From contig NZ_CP141832.1 of the NCBI RefSeq assembly GCF_043633585.1, forward strand, positions 3,596,001 to 3,660,000: a stretch of 64,000 nt of DNA, given 5' to 3'. Below are positions 8,050 through 15,513 of this stretch, one piece after another (position 1 is the first letter of the stretch; each line of letters begins with the position of its first letter). The notes beneath the pieces were generated by a model that did not search any database, had not been told where the DNA came from, and saw nothing but the letters and a program-made list of their open reading frames with translations. This stretch comes from Lacrimispora sinapis (lineage in GTDB: Bacteria > Bacillota > Clostridia > Lachnospirales > Lachnospiraceae). A program made the translations under genes and the position numbers.

Positions 8050-9933
8050 ATGAATCAATGTTATGGATGCAACACGTGTGAAAGTGCTGACAAACCTTTG
8101 CAAACGTTTATTTCCAAGCTGCCGATGGAAACGTCCCATCATCGTGTGGAAAAACAGAGGACGAAATGCGGTTTCGGACTCCAGGGCGTTTGCTGCCGTC
8201 TCTGTGCCAACGGCCCCTGCCGGATTACACCGAATTCCCCAAGAGGGATCTGCGGAGCCAATGCGGACACCATCGTGGCAAGAAACTTTTTAAGAGCCGT
8301 TGCTTCAGGAAGCGGCTGCTACATACACGTTGTGGAAAACACCGCTCTCAATTTAAAAAATACGGCTAAAATCAAGGGCGAAATCAAGGGCATGGAGTCC
8401 TTAGAGCATTTAGCAGATATTTTCGGCATTGAAGAATCCGACGTTTATAAGAAAGCGGAAAAGGTTGCCGATGCGGTCTTAGCCGATCTTTACAAACCGG
8501 AATATGTGGAAATGGAGCTGACCGAAAAAGTTGCTTACGCGCCCCGTGTGAAACGCTGGAAAGAGCTTGGCATCATGCCGGGTGGGGCAAAATCCGAAGT
8601 GTTTAAGGGCGTGGTGAAATGCTCCACCAACTTAAACTCCGATCCCCTTGATATGCTGGTGGATTGTTTGAGACTGGGGATTTCCACAGGCATCTACGGT
8701 CTTACCCTCACCAACCTTTTAAATGACGTTCTCCTGGGACAGCCAAAACTTCGTATGGCACCGGTAGGTCTGCGTGTGATTGACCCGGATTACATCAATA
8801 TCATGATCACCGGACACCAGCATACGATTTTTGTGGATCTGCAGGAGAAACTCATTTCCCCGGAAGCCATTGCAAAAGCCAGAGCCGTGGGAGCAAAGGG
8901 CTTTAAGCTGGTGGGCTGTACCTGCGTGGGCCAGGACCTTCAGTTACGAGGCGCGCTCTATACGGAAGTTTTCGACGGCCATGCCGGCAACAACTACACC
9001 AGCGAGGCAGTGCTTGCAACCGGCGCTATTGATGCGGTGCTTTCTGAATTCAACTGTACTTTACCTGGAATCGAACCGATCTGCGACGAATTAAAAATCA
9101 AACAGATCTGCCTTGATGACGTGGCCAAAAAATCAAACGCCGAGCTGATGAAATTTGATTTTGACCATCGGGAAGAACAAAGCGAGAAGATCATCGACAA
9201 GGTCATAAGCGCCTATCAGGAACGCCGGGGCGTGGTCCCTCTCAATCTGTTCCCGGAACACGGAAATGACAACACCCTTACCGGTGTCAGCGAAGGGTCT
9301 TTAAAAAGTTTCCTGGGCGGAAAGTGGAAACCTCTGATTGATCTTATTGTCTCCGGTGATATCAAAGGAATTGCAGGCATTGTGGGCTGCTCCAACTTAA
9401 CCGCAGGCGGCCATGACGTACTTACGGTGGAACTGACCAGAGAACTGATCTCAAGGGATATTCTGGTGCTGACCGCAGGCTGTTCTTCAGGCGGCATTGA
9501 AAACTGCGGACTTATGACTCCGGAAGCCGCCGAATTTGCCGGTCCCAAGTTAAGAGCCGTGTGCAAAACGCTTGGAATCCCTCCTGTGCTGAACTTCGGC
9601 CCCTGTCTTGCCATCGGACGTCTGGAGATCGTTGCCACCGAGCTTGCCGCAGACTTAGGCGTGGATCTTCCCCAGCTTCCTCTCGTTCTTTCCGCTGCCC
9701 AATGGCTGGAAGAGCAGGCGCTTGCAGACGGATGCTTCGGCCTTGCCCTGGGGCTTCCCCTTCATTTAGGCCTTCCGCCCTTTGTGACCGGAAGCAGCGT
9801 TGCTGTCAAGGTGCTGACCGAAGGCATGAAGAGCTTGACCGGCGGACAGGTGATCATCAACTCCGACTCTAAGGAAAGTGCGGATATCCTGGAAAACATC
9901 ATCTTGGAGAAACGGACCGGTCTTAATATATAG
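8050..9933 (+). CDS. cooS: Anaerobic Ni-Fe carbon monoxide dehydrogenase, catalytic subunit
   Basis: Cytoplasmic homodimeric enzyme (627 aa, normal length) that interconverts CO and CO2. N-terminal cysteines C4, C7 and C10 supply the bridging D-cluster region. C40, C48, C49, C52 and C57 in the segment ending CANGPC give the B-cluster motif. The C-cluster region includes GHQHTIFVDL and the CSSGGIENCG motif near residue 485. A strong AGGAGG precedes the ATG. It is followed after 11 bases by a CooF-like ferredoxin and then an NAD(P)H oxidoreductase, with no acetyl-CoA synthase or hydrogenase genes. This favours CO oxidation or redox balancing coupled to NAD(P)+ rather than Wood-Ljungdahl acetyl-CoA synthesis at this locus. 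Confidence 0.97.
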   Translation: MNQCYGCNTCESADKPLQTFISKLPMETSHHRVEKQRTKCGFGLQGVCCRLCANGPCRITPNSPRGICGANADTIVARNFLRAVASGSGCYIHVVENTALNLKNTAKIKGEIKGMESLEHLADIFGIEESDVYKKAEKVADAVLADLYKPEYVEMELTEKVAYAPRVKRWKELGIMPGGAKSEVFKGVVKCSTNLNSDPLDMLVDCLRLGISTGIYGLTLTNLLNDVLLGQPKLRMAPVGLRVIDPDYINIMITGHQHTIFVDLQEKLISPEAIAKARAVGAKGFKLVGCTCVGQDLQLRGALYTEVFDGHAGNNYTSEAVLATGAIDAVLSEFNCTLPGIEPICDELKIKQICLDDVAKKSNAELMKFDFDHREEQSEKIIDKVISAYQERRGVVPLNLFPEHGNDNTLTGVSEGSLKSFLGGKWKPLIDLIVSGDIKGIAGIVGCSNLTAGGHDVLTVELTRELISRDILVLTAGCSSGGIENCGLMTPEAAEFAGPKLRAVCKTLGIPPVLNFGPCLAIGRLEIVATELAADLGVDLPQLPLVLSAAQWLEEQALADGCFGLALGLPLHLGLPPFVTGSSVAVKVLTEGMKSLTGGQVIINSDSKESADILENIILEKRTGLNI

Positions 9934-9944
9934 GAGGTTGGCAT

Positions 9945-10397
9945 ATGAGACGGATATTCATTGATGCGGCCAAATGCGATGGCTGCAGGAATTGTTCTAT
10001 TGCATGTATGCAGGCACACCGAACGGATGGGGGAACCATTTATGATCTGGATTTGACAGACCCTAATAATGAATCACGAAACCATATTGTAAGAAGCGGC
10101 GACGGAAGATATACCCCCATCTTCTGCCGTCACTGCGACCAGCCGGAGTGTGCTATGTCCTGCATGAGCGGTGCACTGAAAAAAGATAAGGAAACCGGTC
10201 TGGTCCTCTATGACGAAACCTTGTGCGGCTCCTGCTTTATGTGCGTGATGAACTGTCCTTACGGAGTTTTAAAAGCGGATACCAGCACGAAAACCAAGGT
10301 TATCAAATGTGATTTCTGCCGGGAGCATGGGGCAAACCCAAGCTGCGTCATGGCATGTCCTACGGGAGCGATCTATGTTGAGGAGGTGCAGGGATGA
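9945..10397 (+). CDS. cooF: CooF-like four-cluster ferredoxin
   Basis: Electron-transfer protein of 150 aa with four cysteine groups: CDGCRNCSIAC, CRHCDQPEC with AMSC, CGSCFMCVMNC and CDFC...CVMAC. This is the four-[4Fe-4S] arrangement of CooF and related DmsB-type subunits. It would take electrons from CooS and pass them to the oxidoreductase encoded next. AGGAGG precedes the ATG at 6 bases. Its end overlaps the next gene by 4 bases. Confidence 0.93.
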   Translation: MRRIFIDAAKCDGCRNCSIACMQAHRTDGGTIYDLDLTDPNNESRNHIVRSGDGRYTPIFCRHCDQPECAMSCMSGALKKDKETGLVLYDETLCGSCFMCVMNCPYGVLKADTSTKTKVIKCDFCREHGANPSCVMACPTGAIYVEEVQG

Positions 10398-11623
10398 CTC
10401 ATGTAATTATTGGAGTGGGAGCTGCCGGAATTACGGCGGCAAAAACCATCAGGGAGCTGGAACCGGATGTGAGAATCCTCATGATATCTCCGGATGAAAC
10501 GGTACATTCCCGTTGTATGCTTCACAAATACTTAAGCTATGAACGGGACGAAAAGGCCCTTTCCTTTATCCCGGAAAACTTCTTTGATGCTTCCCATATC
10601 ACCTGGCTGAAGCATCAGGCGCTGCACATTGATACGGTCAAACAGCAAGTAGAGCTTGACGACCGGACAAAGATCCATTATGACCGCCTGCTCATTGCCA
10701 CCGGGGCAGAGAGCGTCATCCCGCCCATCATGAATTTCCGGGAAGCAAACAATGTATTCGGACTGCGCAATTTATCCGATGCCAAAAAGATCCGGTCCTT
10801 TGCCCAACAGGCAAACCGAATTCTCATTGTAGGATCAGGACTTGTGGGAATGGATGCGGCTTACGCCTTTCTGGAACAGAAAAAAGAAGTGACCGTCTTG
10901 GAAATGGCTGACCGGATTCTTCCAAAACAGCTTGATGAAACTGCTGGAAAAGCTTACCAGCAGTTATTTGAACAGCATGGCTGCAAGTTTATCCTGGGCA
11001 GAAAGACCGTACTAAGCACCATGCCGGAAACCAATGAGATCACCTCTGTCATGCTGGATGACGGTACCCTCATCGTATGTGATATGATCGTAGTGGCAGC
11101 CGGTGTCCGTCCATCCACTGCCTGTGTAAACGGCAGCAATATTACCGTAGACCGTTTCATTCAGGTCGATGACTGTTTAAGGACCTCCTGCAGCCATGTG
11201 TATGCCGCCGGTGATGTCAACGGCATTGCAGGCATCTGGCCCAACGCCATGAAACAGGGACAGACCGCCGCATACAACATGTGCGGCAGGATGACCCCTT
11301 ACGAAGACCGGTACGGCATGAAAAACACCATGAATTTCTACGGTCTCACCACCTTATCCCTTGGAGACGGCATTGCTGCAGAGGGGGACGAAGTGATTAT
11401 CCGGGAAGATTCTAATTGCTATAAAAAAGCCATTCTCCGTGACGGCGTACTGAAAAGCCTTCTGATCCAGGGCCCCCTTGAATACATTGGAATCTATCAA
11501 TATTTGATAAAAAATAACATCAATCTGAAGTCTGTAAAGACCGACCTCTTCCATTTATCCTTTGCCGATTTCTATGGAATGGATAAGACCGGGCAATATT
11601 CCTATCTGATGTCAGGGGGCTGA
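10394..11623 (+). CDS. CODH-linked FAD/NAD(P) oxidoreductase
   Basis: Flavoprotein of 409 aa of the rubredoxin reductase/NADH oxidase class. An FAD Rossmann motif (IIGVGAAGITAAK) opens the protein, an NAD(P) motif (ILIVGSGLVGMDAAYAF) is near residue 140, and the second FAD motif YAAGDVNGI is near residue 275. The C-terminal domain of roughly 100 residues is the family dimerisation domain. Coupled by ATGA overlap to the CooF-like ferredoxin, it most likely moves electrons from CO oxidation to NAD(P)+ (inference from the conserved cooS-cooF-FNOR order in clostridia). A cysteine in HSRCMLHK may be redox active. Confidence 0.88.
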   Translation: MTHVIIGVGAAGITAAKTIRELEPDVRILMISPDETVHSRCMLHKYLSYERDEKALSFIPENFFDASHITWLKHQALHIDTVKQQVELDDRTKIHYDRLLIATGAESVIPPIMNFREANNVFGLRNLSDAKKIRSFAQQANRILIVGSGLVGMDAAYAFLEQKKEVTVLEMADRILPKQLDETAGKAYQQLFEQHGCKFILGRKTVLSTMPETNEITSVMLDDGTLIVCDMIVVAAGVRPSTACVNGSNITVDRFIQVDDCLRTSCSHVYAAGDVNGIAGIWPNAMKQGQTAAYNMCGRMTPYEDRYGMKNTMNFYGLTTLSLGDGIAAEGDEVIIREDSNCYKKAILRDGVLKSLLIQGPLEYIGIYQYLIKNNINLKSVKTDLFHLSFADFYGMDKTGQYSYLMSGG

Positions 11624-11665
11624 CGAGCAGAACTGGAAGAACGGGTTTTAAAAGAAGCCATTCAT

Positions 11666-11722
11666 AAAACAGGTATCCCGACTCGCTCATAAAAGCCATG
11701 ATCAGGATACCTGTTTTCTTTA
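11666..11722 (+). terminator. Terminator of the cooS operon
   Basis: AAAACAGGTATCC pairs perfectly with GGATACCTGTTTT across a 26-base loop, ending in a T-rich stretch. The A-rich first arm makes it usable on both strands. Confidence 0.8.
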
Positions 11723-11779
11723 ATATAAAATCATAAGTTGTTTCCGTTTGATTGAATTAAATCCCGGAATGTGTACTGA

Positions 11780-11942
11780 CTAAATCAATTGCACACCGCG
11801 GACAAAATCCAAACAATTCGCCCCATCGGTAATCGCCAGCTGCGCCTGTTTGATCTGTTTCCTTAAATAATCAATGCGATAGTCATCTTCTACGGTATTA
11901 TCGCTTTCTTCAGACAATCCAGAGCCAGAACCGTAAGCGGAA
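11780..11942 (-). pseudogene. C-terminal remnant of a GH1 (6-phospho-)beta-glucosidase
   Basis: On the minus strand one frame reads AYGSGSGLSEES, then NTVEDDYRIDYLRKQIKQ and AQLAITDG and stops at TAG (11780-11782). YRIDYL, a following helix and AI.DG are the conserved end region of family 1 glycosidases. The neighbouring frame just upstream reads FPLTVLALDCL. Only about 50 codons remain and the catalytic parts are gone. It lies directly downstream of a fragment of a sugar-PTS activator, so the two are relics of one beta-glucoside locus. Confidence 0.6.
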
Positions 11943-11948
11943 ATTCAA

Positions 11949-12374
11949 TCATCTTGATTTGGATTGCTGCTTTTCCCCACCCTTTAAGGTGGCATTCAAA
12001 TGGAGACATAGGCCGTAGAACACGGATACCGGATAGATCCGGTTAAATAGGTTTTTCTTAAAATTCAAAAGTCCGGTTCGTATATTATAAGAAAAATCAT
12101 ACATAATCAGCTGAATCTGACTGTCTCCGGACTGGTATTCCCGTACATAGGCGTTGGCACACGCAATCTTAATATCGTTTTTCAACTGTTTGACCTGACC
12201 GGGACATGGATAAAGGAGAAGGGCAATCAGTATTTCTGAAGCAATCACAAGGGTCTTATTACCACGCTGAGTCTCGGTACAGAAAAAGCACCGGATCAGT
12301 GAAAAACGTTCCTCCGGCCTGCGTTTCTCTAACAACGGAAAATGAATTCTTCCATTTTTCCCTGCTCCTCTCAA
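11949..12374 (-). pseudogene. Remnant of a LevR/CelR-type sigma-54 activator
   Basis: An open frame of 141 codons that matches only an internal piece of PRD-containing transcriptional activators. HFPLLEKRRPEERFSLIRCFF resembles the end of the AAA+ core, and SEILIALLLYPCPGQ followed by VKQLKNDIKIACANAY is the LYPxPGNVxQLKxDIxxAC segment after it. The Walker motifs, the sigma-54 contact loop and the PRD and EII domains are all missing and there is no convincing start site. The similarity is from memory of the family; a protein search would settle it. Confidence 0.55.
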
Positions 12375-12441
12375 AAACTCCCAGTGTACTTCACCAGATA
12401 ACTGGTGTAAAATGAATTTAAAAAAGTAAGGGGTACATATT

Positions 12442-12609
12442 ATGTCAAATTTCTATAATAATAAAAATAATTCTTATCAGTATGGATTAGCTATAGGAGT
12501 CTGTCTGGGGCTTATATTGGGTTCTATATTTAATAATCTTGGGTTGGGAATGATTATGGGGATCTGTCTGGGGCTGCTGTATGACCAGGGGTATTTGAAG
12601 AACCGGTGA
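12442..12609 (+). CDS. Small glycine-rich membrane protein
   Basis: A 55-aa protein with an Asn/Tyr-rich polar N-terminus and two short hydrophobic segments, GLAIGVCLGLILGSIF and GLGMIMGICLGLLY, with repeated G-x3-G spacing (glycine zipper). The two halves look like an internal duplication of GxxxGxCLGLxxG. AAGGGG precedes the ATG at about 9 bases. It probably sits in the membrane; no function is recognised. Confidence 0.6.
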   Translation: MSNFYNNKNNSYQYGLAIGVCLGLILGSIFNNLGLGMIMGICLGLLYDQGYLKNR

Positions 12610-12870
12610 TGATGGAGCTTTTGTATCCGTTTGCCAGATGGGGGTTATGTTTCGGAGTTCTTTCTTTTGACAAAGACAGCTAGAAATGAATTACCGTAAA
12701 ATCAGGCGATGAGGAAGTAATGTACGGAAAGATTTTTACTTTATTTTGTTTCAAATGCAAGGTTTTAAATGCAAGGATGGACTTTGGTGAAAATGAGGCA
12801 GGGGAAAGAGACGGGAATTTGTACGTCTCTTTTTTGTACTTAAAAATATTATAGCAAGGAGGATTATGAA

Positions 12871-12990
12871 ATGGAAACATTAATAACAGAAATTCAAGAT
12901 GCATATGCAGATTGCACAACATGCCGGGAGGCAGCGGAAGCATACGCTAAGATAATGATGGAGTCAAAAACAGATGGATTGTATAATTGA
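12871..12990 (+). CDS. Short hypothetical protein
   Basis: A 39-codon frame starting METLITEIQDAYADC, preceded by a perfect AAGGAGG 9 bases before the ATG. The ribosome site is the main reason for the call. It is followed by degenerate coding sequence, so it may be the intact first part of a decayed gene. Confidence 0.4.
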   Translation: METLITEIQDAYADCTTCREAAEAYAKIMMESKTDGLYN

Positions 12991-13083
12991 TTCGTATACA
13001 GAATAAGCAGATGACCGATAGAACCACAATTCCAAATAGGAAGGGAGAAAGTATTGATCGTTATAAATAAATTGCCCGAATAA

Positions 13084-13332
13084 AATTCCGAATGCTTCAA
13101 ATATGATAATCACGAATTTAATTGGTGGAGTGTGTTGGACTTGGATTTTTCAGATGCACTTGAAGCTTTAAATGTGATAAGATGTGTAAAAAGATATGCA
13201 GTTGGATATTGTGAGAGCATGAGAGTTAGATAAAGACCTAAAACTGATTCTTACGCTGTAATGTTTGAGAAAGATGGAGAAAGGTTTTGGTTTCATATTC
13301 AGAAATGGGAATTTGAATGTGAAGATCTGTGA
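13084..13332 (+). pseudogene. Decayed ORF with one in-frame stop
   Basis: The frame reads like protein (NSECFKYDNHEFNWWSVLDL ... YAVMFEKDGERFWF ... KWEFECEDL) but carries TAA at 13231-13233 and has no start codon with a ribosome site. The family was not recognised. It ends 17 bases before the IS3-family element, so insertion next to it may have accompanied its decay. Confidence 0.4.
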
Positions 13333-13348
13333 CTGAATGAAATCAGGA

Positions 13349-13382
13349 TTGGATTGTCAACAGTTTTCTAGACAACTTTTTT
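13349..13382 (+). repeat. 34-bp IS end, copy 1 (direct repeat with 15071-15104)
   Basis: TTGGATTGTCAACAGT... through ...GACAACTTTTTT, identical over 34 bases to 15071-15104. It contains the inverted arms TTGTC/GACAA and the stop codon of the transposase gene. Confidence 0.85.
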
Positions 13383-14306
13383 AAGGGTAATCATTCTATA
13401 CTTCACCGGTGATAGATATCCCAGTGAAGAATGAATTCTGTGATTGTTGAACCAGTTTACATAATCAGCCAATTCAATTTGAAGATGGTATAAGCTGTTG
13501 AAGGTCTGGTTCCTGACGAACTCTGTTTTGATTATTTTAAATGTTGCTTCTGCAACTGCATTATCATAAGGACAGCCTTTATGGCTGAGAGAGCGTTGAA
13601 TTTCAAATGCTTTCAGAGTTTCATCAATCGTCTGATTCTTGAATTCGTTTCCACGATCCGTATGAAATATCTGGATATCTTTCAGATTTCCCTTTACGGA
13701 CTGAAATGCCTGTTTTACAAGGTCTGCTGTTTTGTTGCGTCCGGCACTGTAACCGATTATTTCTCTATTAAATAGGTCAACAAGGACACATATGTAGTTC
13801 CAGCTCATGCCGACCCGGACATATGTTAGGTCACTTACAACAATATTTCTATATGGTTGTTGATTGAATTGGGGGTCAACCACGTTTTCAATTTTTGACT
13901 CGTTGCAGGTATCTTTCTGCGGACGGAACTGGGCAGTCGTATCATTTGAAACAAGTCCTTCCTGCTTCATAATCCTTCCGATGCGGCGACGGGATGCAAT
14001 CAGATTTCTATCCTTTAAATCGGATTTTATTTTCCGCGTTCCGTAATTGTTACGGCTCGTCTTAAAGATATCAATTATATTTGCTGTCAATTCAGATTCA
14101 TCTTTCTTTGCTTTTGCTTCGTAGTAATAGGTGCTTCTTGGAATTTGTAGGACTCTACACATTGCTGCCACAGAGTATTTGTGGGTATTTGCCTTGATCA
14201 CATTTACTTTCGTCCTAAGATCAGCGCTGCTTGCTTGGCGCTGCCCACCCTTGGTGTAAAATGTTGTTCTCCATCTCCAATTGTTTATTTCGTTTACGCA
14301 GTTCAA
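13368..14306 (-). CDS. IS3-family transposase OrfB (DDE integrase)
   Basis: Catalytic half of the transposase, 312 codons as an open frame. The HTH_21 region HKYSVAAMCRVLQIPRSTYYY is near residue 42, followed by the rve integrase core with the first Asp in VSDLTYV, the second in HTDRGNEF and the Glu in AVAEATFKIIK, so DDE is intact. In active elements it is made as an OrfAB fusion by -1 frameshifting; its apparent N-terminal 30 residues are not natural. The stop codon lies within the left IS end. Confidence 0.88.
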   Translation of the reverse strand: MNCVNEINNWRWRTTFYTKGGQRQASSADLRTKVNVIKANTHKYSVAAMCRVLQIPRSTYYYEAKAKKDESELTANIIDIFKTSRNNYGTRKIKSDLKDRNLIASRRRIGRIMKQEGLVSNDTTAQFRPQKDTCNESKIENVVDPQFNQQPYRNIVVSDLTYVRVGMSWNYICVLVDLFNREIIGYSAGRNKTADLVKQAFQSVKGNLKDIQIFHTDRGNEFKNQTIDETLKAFEIQRSLSHKGCPYDNAVAEATFKIIKTEFVRNQTFNSLYHLQIELADYVNWFNNHRIHSSLGYLSPVKYRMITLKKVV

Positions 14307-14517
14307 TTAATTCCTGCTGTTCTGTGGAACGGTTATCTTTCTCGTGGAAAGAACCAGAGGTGGCAGACTGCTTGAGCCATTTATCCAACAATGAGGTGGC
14401 AATATCGTATTCACGACAGATATCACATTTTCTTTTTCCATTATGATACAGCTGAACTAACTGCTGTTTAAATTCATCCTTATAAGAACGGGGCTTTCTT
14501 TTTTTGGTCATGATCAT
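14221..14517 (-). CDS. IS3-family OrfA, C-terminus altered by a 20-bp insertion
   Basis: Helix-turn-helix protein with a leucine zipper (98 aa): RSYKDEFKQQLVQLYHNGK, then the zipper ELIELRKRNKQLEMENNIL. In relatives the text continues KQAALILGRK up to the frameshift site. Here ATTTTA is followed by 20 extra bases (14237-14256) before the AAGCAAGCAGCG that would encode KQA, so the frame ends early as HQGWAAPSKQR. The insertion repeats GCGCTGC found next to it, which suggests a small duplication. Confidence 0.75.
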   Translation of the reverse strand: MIMTKKRKPRSYKDEFKQQLVQLYHNGKRKCDICREYDIATSLLDKWLKQSATSGSFHEKDNRSTEQQELIELRKRNKQLEMENNILHQGWAAPSKQR

Positions 14518-14609
14518 TACTCCTTTTCTAGCTTCTATTTTACATGACCTTAAAATATCTGTCCAATTTATTGTAGCCTATCCTTACGAATTCTTCCTAT
14601 GGGAGTTTG

Positions 14610-14842
14610 ATTTCAATCCACAAGGGTCTCACGACCCTCGACCAAAAGTGCATGTGGAGAGATATCTAAATTCCAGATTTCAATCCACAAGGGTCTCACG
14701 ACCCTCGACTGATCCTTACGTAGCACTAACCATGATAAGCTAATTTCAATCCACAAGGGTCTCACGACCCTCGACACATGGGGTACACTTCAACCCGGAA
14801 CTTGCGGAGATTTCAATCCACAAGGGTCTCACGACCCTCGAC
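14610..14842 (-). CRISPR. Four-repeat CRISPR array, type I-C-like repeat
   Basis: Four identical 33-bp repeats at 14610-14642, 14677-14709, 14743-14775 and 14810-14842, reading ATTTCAATCCAC...GACCCTCGAC on the plus strand, with spacers of 34, 33 and 34 bases. Read on the minus strand the repeat begins GTCGAGGGTC and ends GTGGATTGAAAT, the form of type I-C repeats, with GGGTC/GACCC able to form the crRNA hairpin. AT-rich sequence at 14843-14968 is the likely leader, so transcription is leftwards. No cas gene is in the window. The leader-distal end is 44 bases from the IS. Confidence 0.93.
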
Positions 14843-14968
14843 AGCAAAAATTGCCAAAATTCCAAACTTTAAATTCGTTTTTTATAAAACACTTTAACAA
14901 TATTATTCTTCATTTCAAATAAATACTCTTTTTTTAAAAGTAAATACTCTTTTTTTATAAATAATTAA
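14843..14968 (-). promoter_or_regulatory. Probable CRISPR leader
   Basis: About 125 bases of very AT-rich, gene-free sequence next to repeat 4, on the side from which a GTCG...GAAAT array is read. It includes the near-duplicate TAAATACTCTTTTTTT at two places (about 14919 and 14940). Leader function is inferred from position and composition. Confidence 0.55.
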
Positions 14969-15067
14969 AGTGCGAATCTCCCACGATTTTCATGTTTACT
15001 TCCGGTTCGCACTAAGTCACCAACCACCATTTCAAATGGTGGTTTGATATTAGCCCTCCAAAGGGCT
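14969..15067. repeat. Three consecutive hairpins beside the CRISPR leader
   Basis: AGTGCGAA (14969-14976) pairs with TTCGCACT (15006-15013). AACCACCATTT (15022-15032) pairs with AAATGGTGGTT (15034-15044) around one base. AGCCCT (15052-15057) pairs with AGGGCT (15062-15067). The first may be part of the leader/cas boundary; the others resemble terminator stems without T runs. Confidence 0.6.
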
Positions 15068-15070
15068 TTG

Positions 15071-15104
15071 TTGGATTGTCAACAGTTTTCTAGACAACTT
15101 TTTT
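15071..15104 (+). repeat. Detached IS end, copy 2
   Basis: Identical over 34 bases, in the same orientation, to the left end of the IS at 13349-13382, but with no transposase next to it. It is a relic of a second copy or of a recombination that brought the CRISPR fragment between two IS ends. Confidence 0.85.
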
Positions 15105-15189
15105 GTGGCTGTAACAACTATGAAATCAACCAAATTTAAGACTTTCTAAAGTGTCAGTGCAGGTATACCTCATAATTCATCGTCATTCT

Positions 15190-15501
15190 TTAGAGTTCAT
15201 CATAATTTATTCCATCTTCAACGATATATTTACCACCTGTTTTATCTTTTACATATGTTATAGCATCATTCACTTGTTTTTGAAACATTATCTTTTCTTC
15301 ACTACTTGTAAAACCTTTAAAAGAAAATTCAATTCCATCATCAATAAACAAAGCGTCGTATTTATTTTGAATATCCATTAATTTATCATCAATGACTTTA
15401 TCATTAATTAATTCTTCAACCAAATCATTATCTACAGATTTATTATCATAAATCCACATTGGATAACATTTATACTCTAACTTTATAACTATTTTTTTCA
15501 T
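15190..15501 (-). CDS. Candidate immunity protein for the upstream toxin
   Basis: A small acidic cytoplasmic protein (103 aa) beginning MKKIVIKLEYKCYPMWIYD, with no membrane segment. It starts 12 bases after the stop of the polymorphic toxin gene and is the last gene of the cluster, the standard position of an immunity gene. Its acidity suits binding to a basic nuclease domain. AGAAGGAGAAGTAC precedes the ATG. The family was not recognised by name; the role rests on position. Confidence 0.65.
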   Translation of the reverse strand: MKKIVIKLEYKCYPMWIYDNKSVDNDLVEELINDKVIDDKLMDIQNKYDALFIDDGIEFSFKGFTSSEEKIMFQKQVNDAITYVKDKTGGKYIVEDGINYDEL

Positions 15502-15513
15502 GTACTTCTCCTT

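Larger units (their letters stand above)
13350..14565 (-). mobile_element. IS3-family (IS150-like) insertion sequence
   Basis: About 1.2 kb holding overlapping orfA and orfB. The ends are TGGATTGTCAACAG on the left and, inverted, TGGACAGATATTTT on the right, which share TGGA and a few inner bases and follow the TG...CA rule of the family. No clear target duplication is visible (GAT against ATT). The element stands beside a CRISPR array, and one of its ends is repeated beyond the array. A 20-bp insertion in the frameshift region probably makes it non-autonomous. Confidence 0.85.

Noticed and set aside
9216..10019. Minus-strand frames across cooS
   Set aside because: Shadows of a highly conserved coding sequence; no start sites or family resemblance.
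12680..12943. Minus-strand 87-codon frame
   Set aside because: No ribosome site, low-complexity composition, and it overlaps the plus-strand small ORF that has a perfect site.
14610..14842. Reading the repeats as a protein-coding tandem repeat
   Set aside because: Spacers are unrelated and of 33-34 bases, and repeats are exact with hairpin arms, so it is a CRISPR array.
15022..15067. Hairpins beside the leader as attC or recombination sites
   Set aside because: No integrase, no conserved core sites and no repetition elsewhere in the window.
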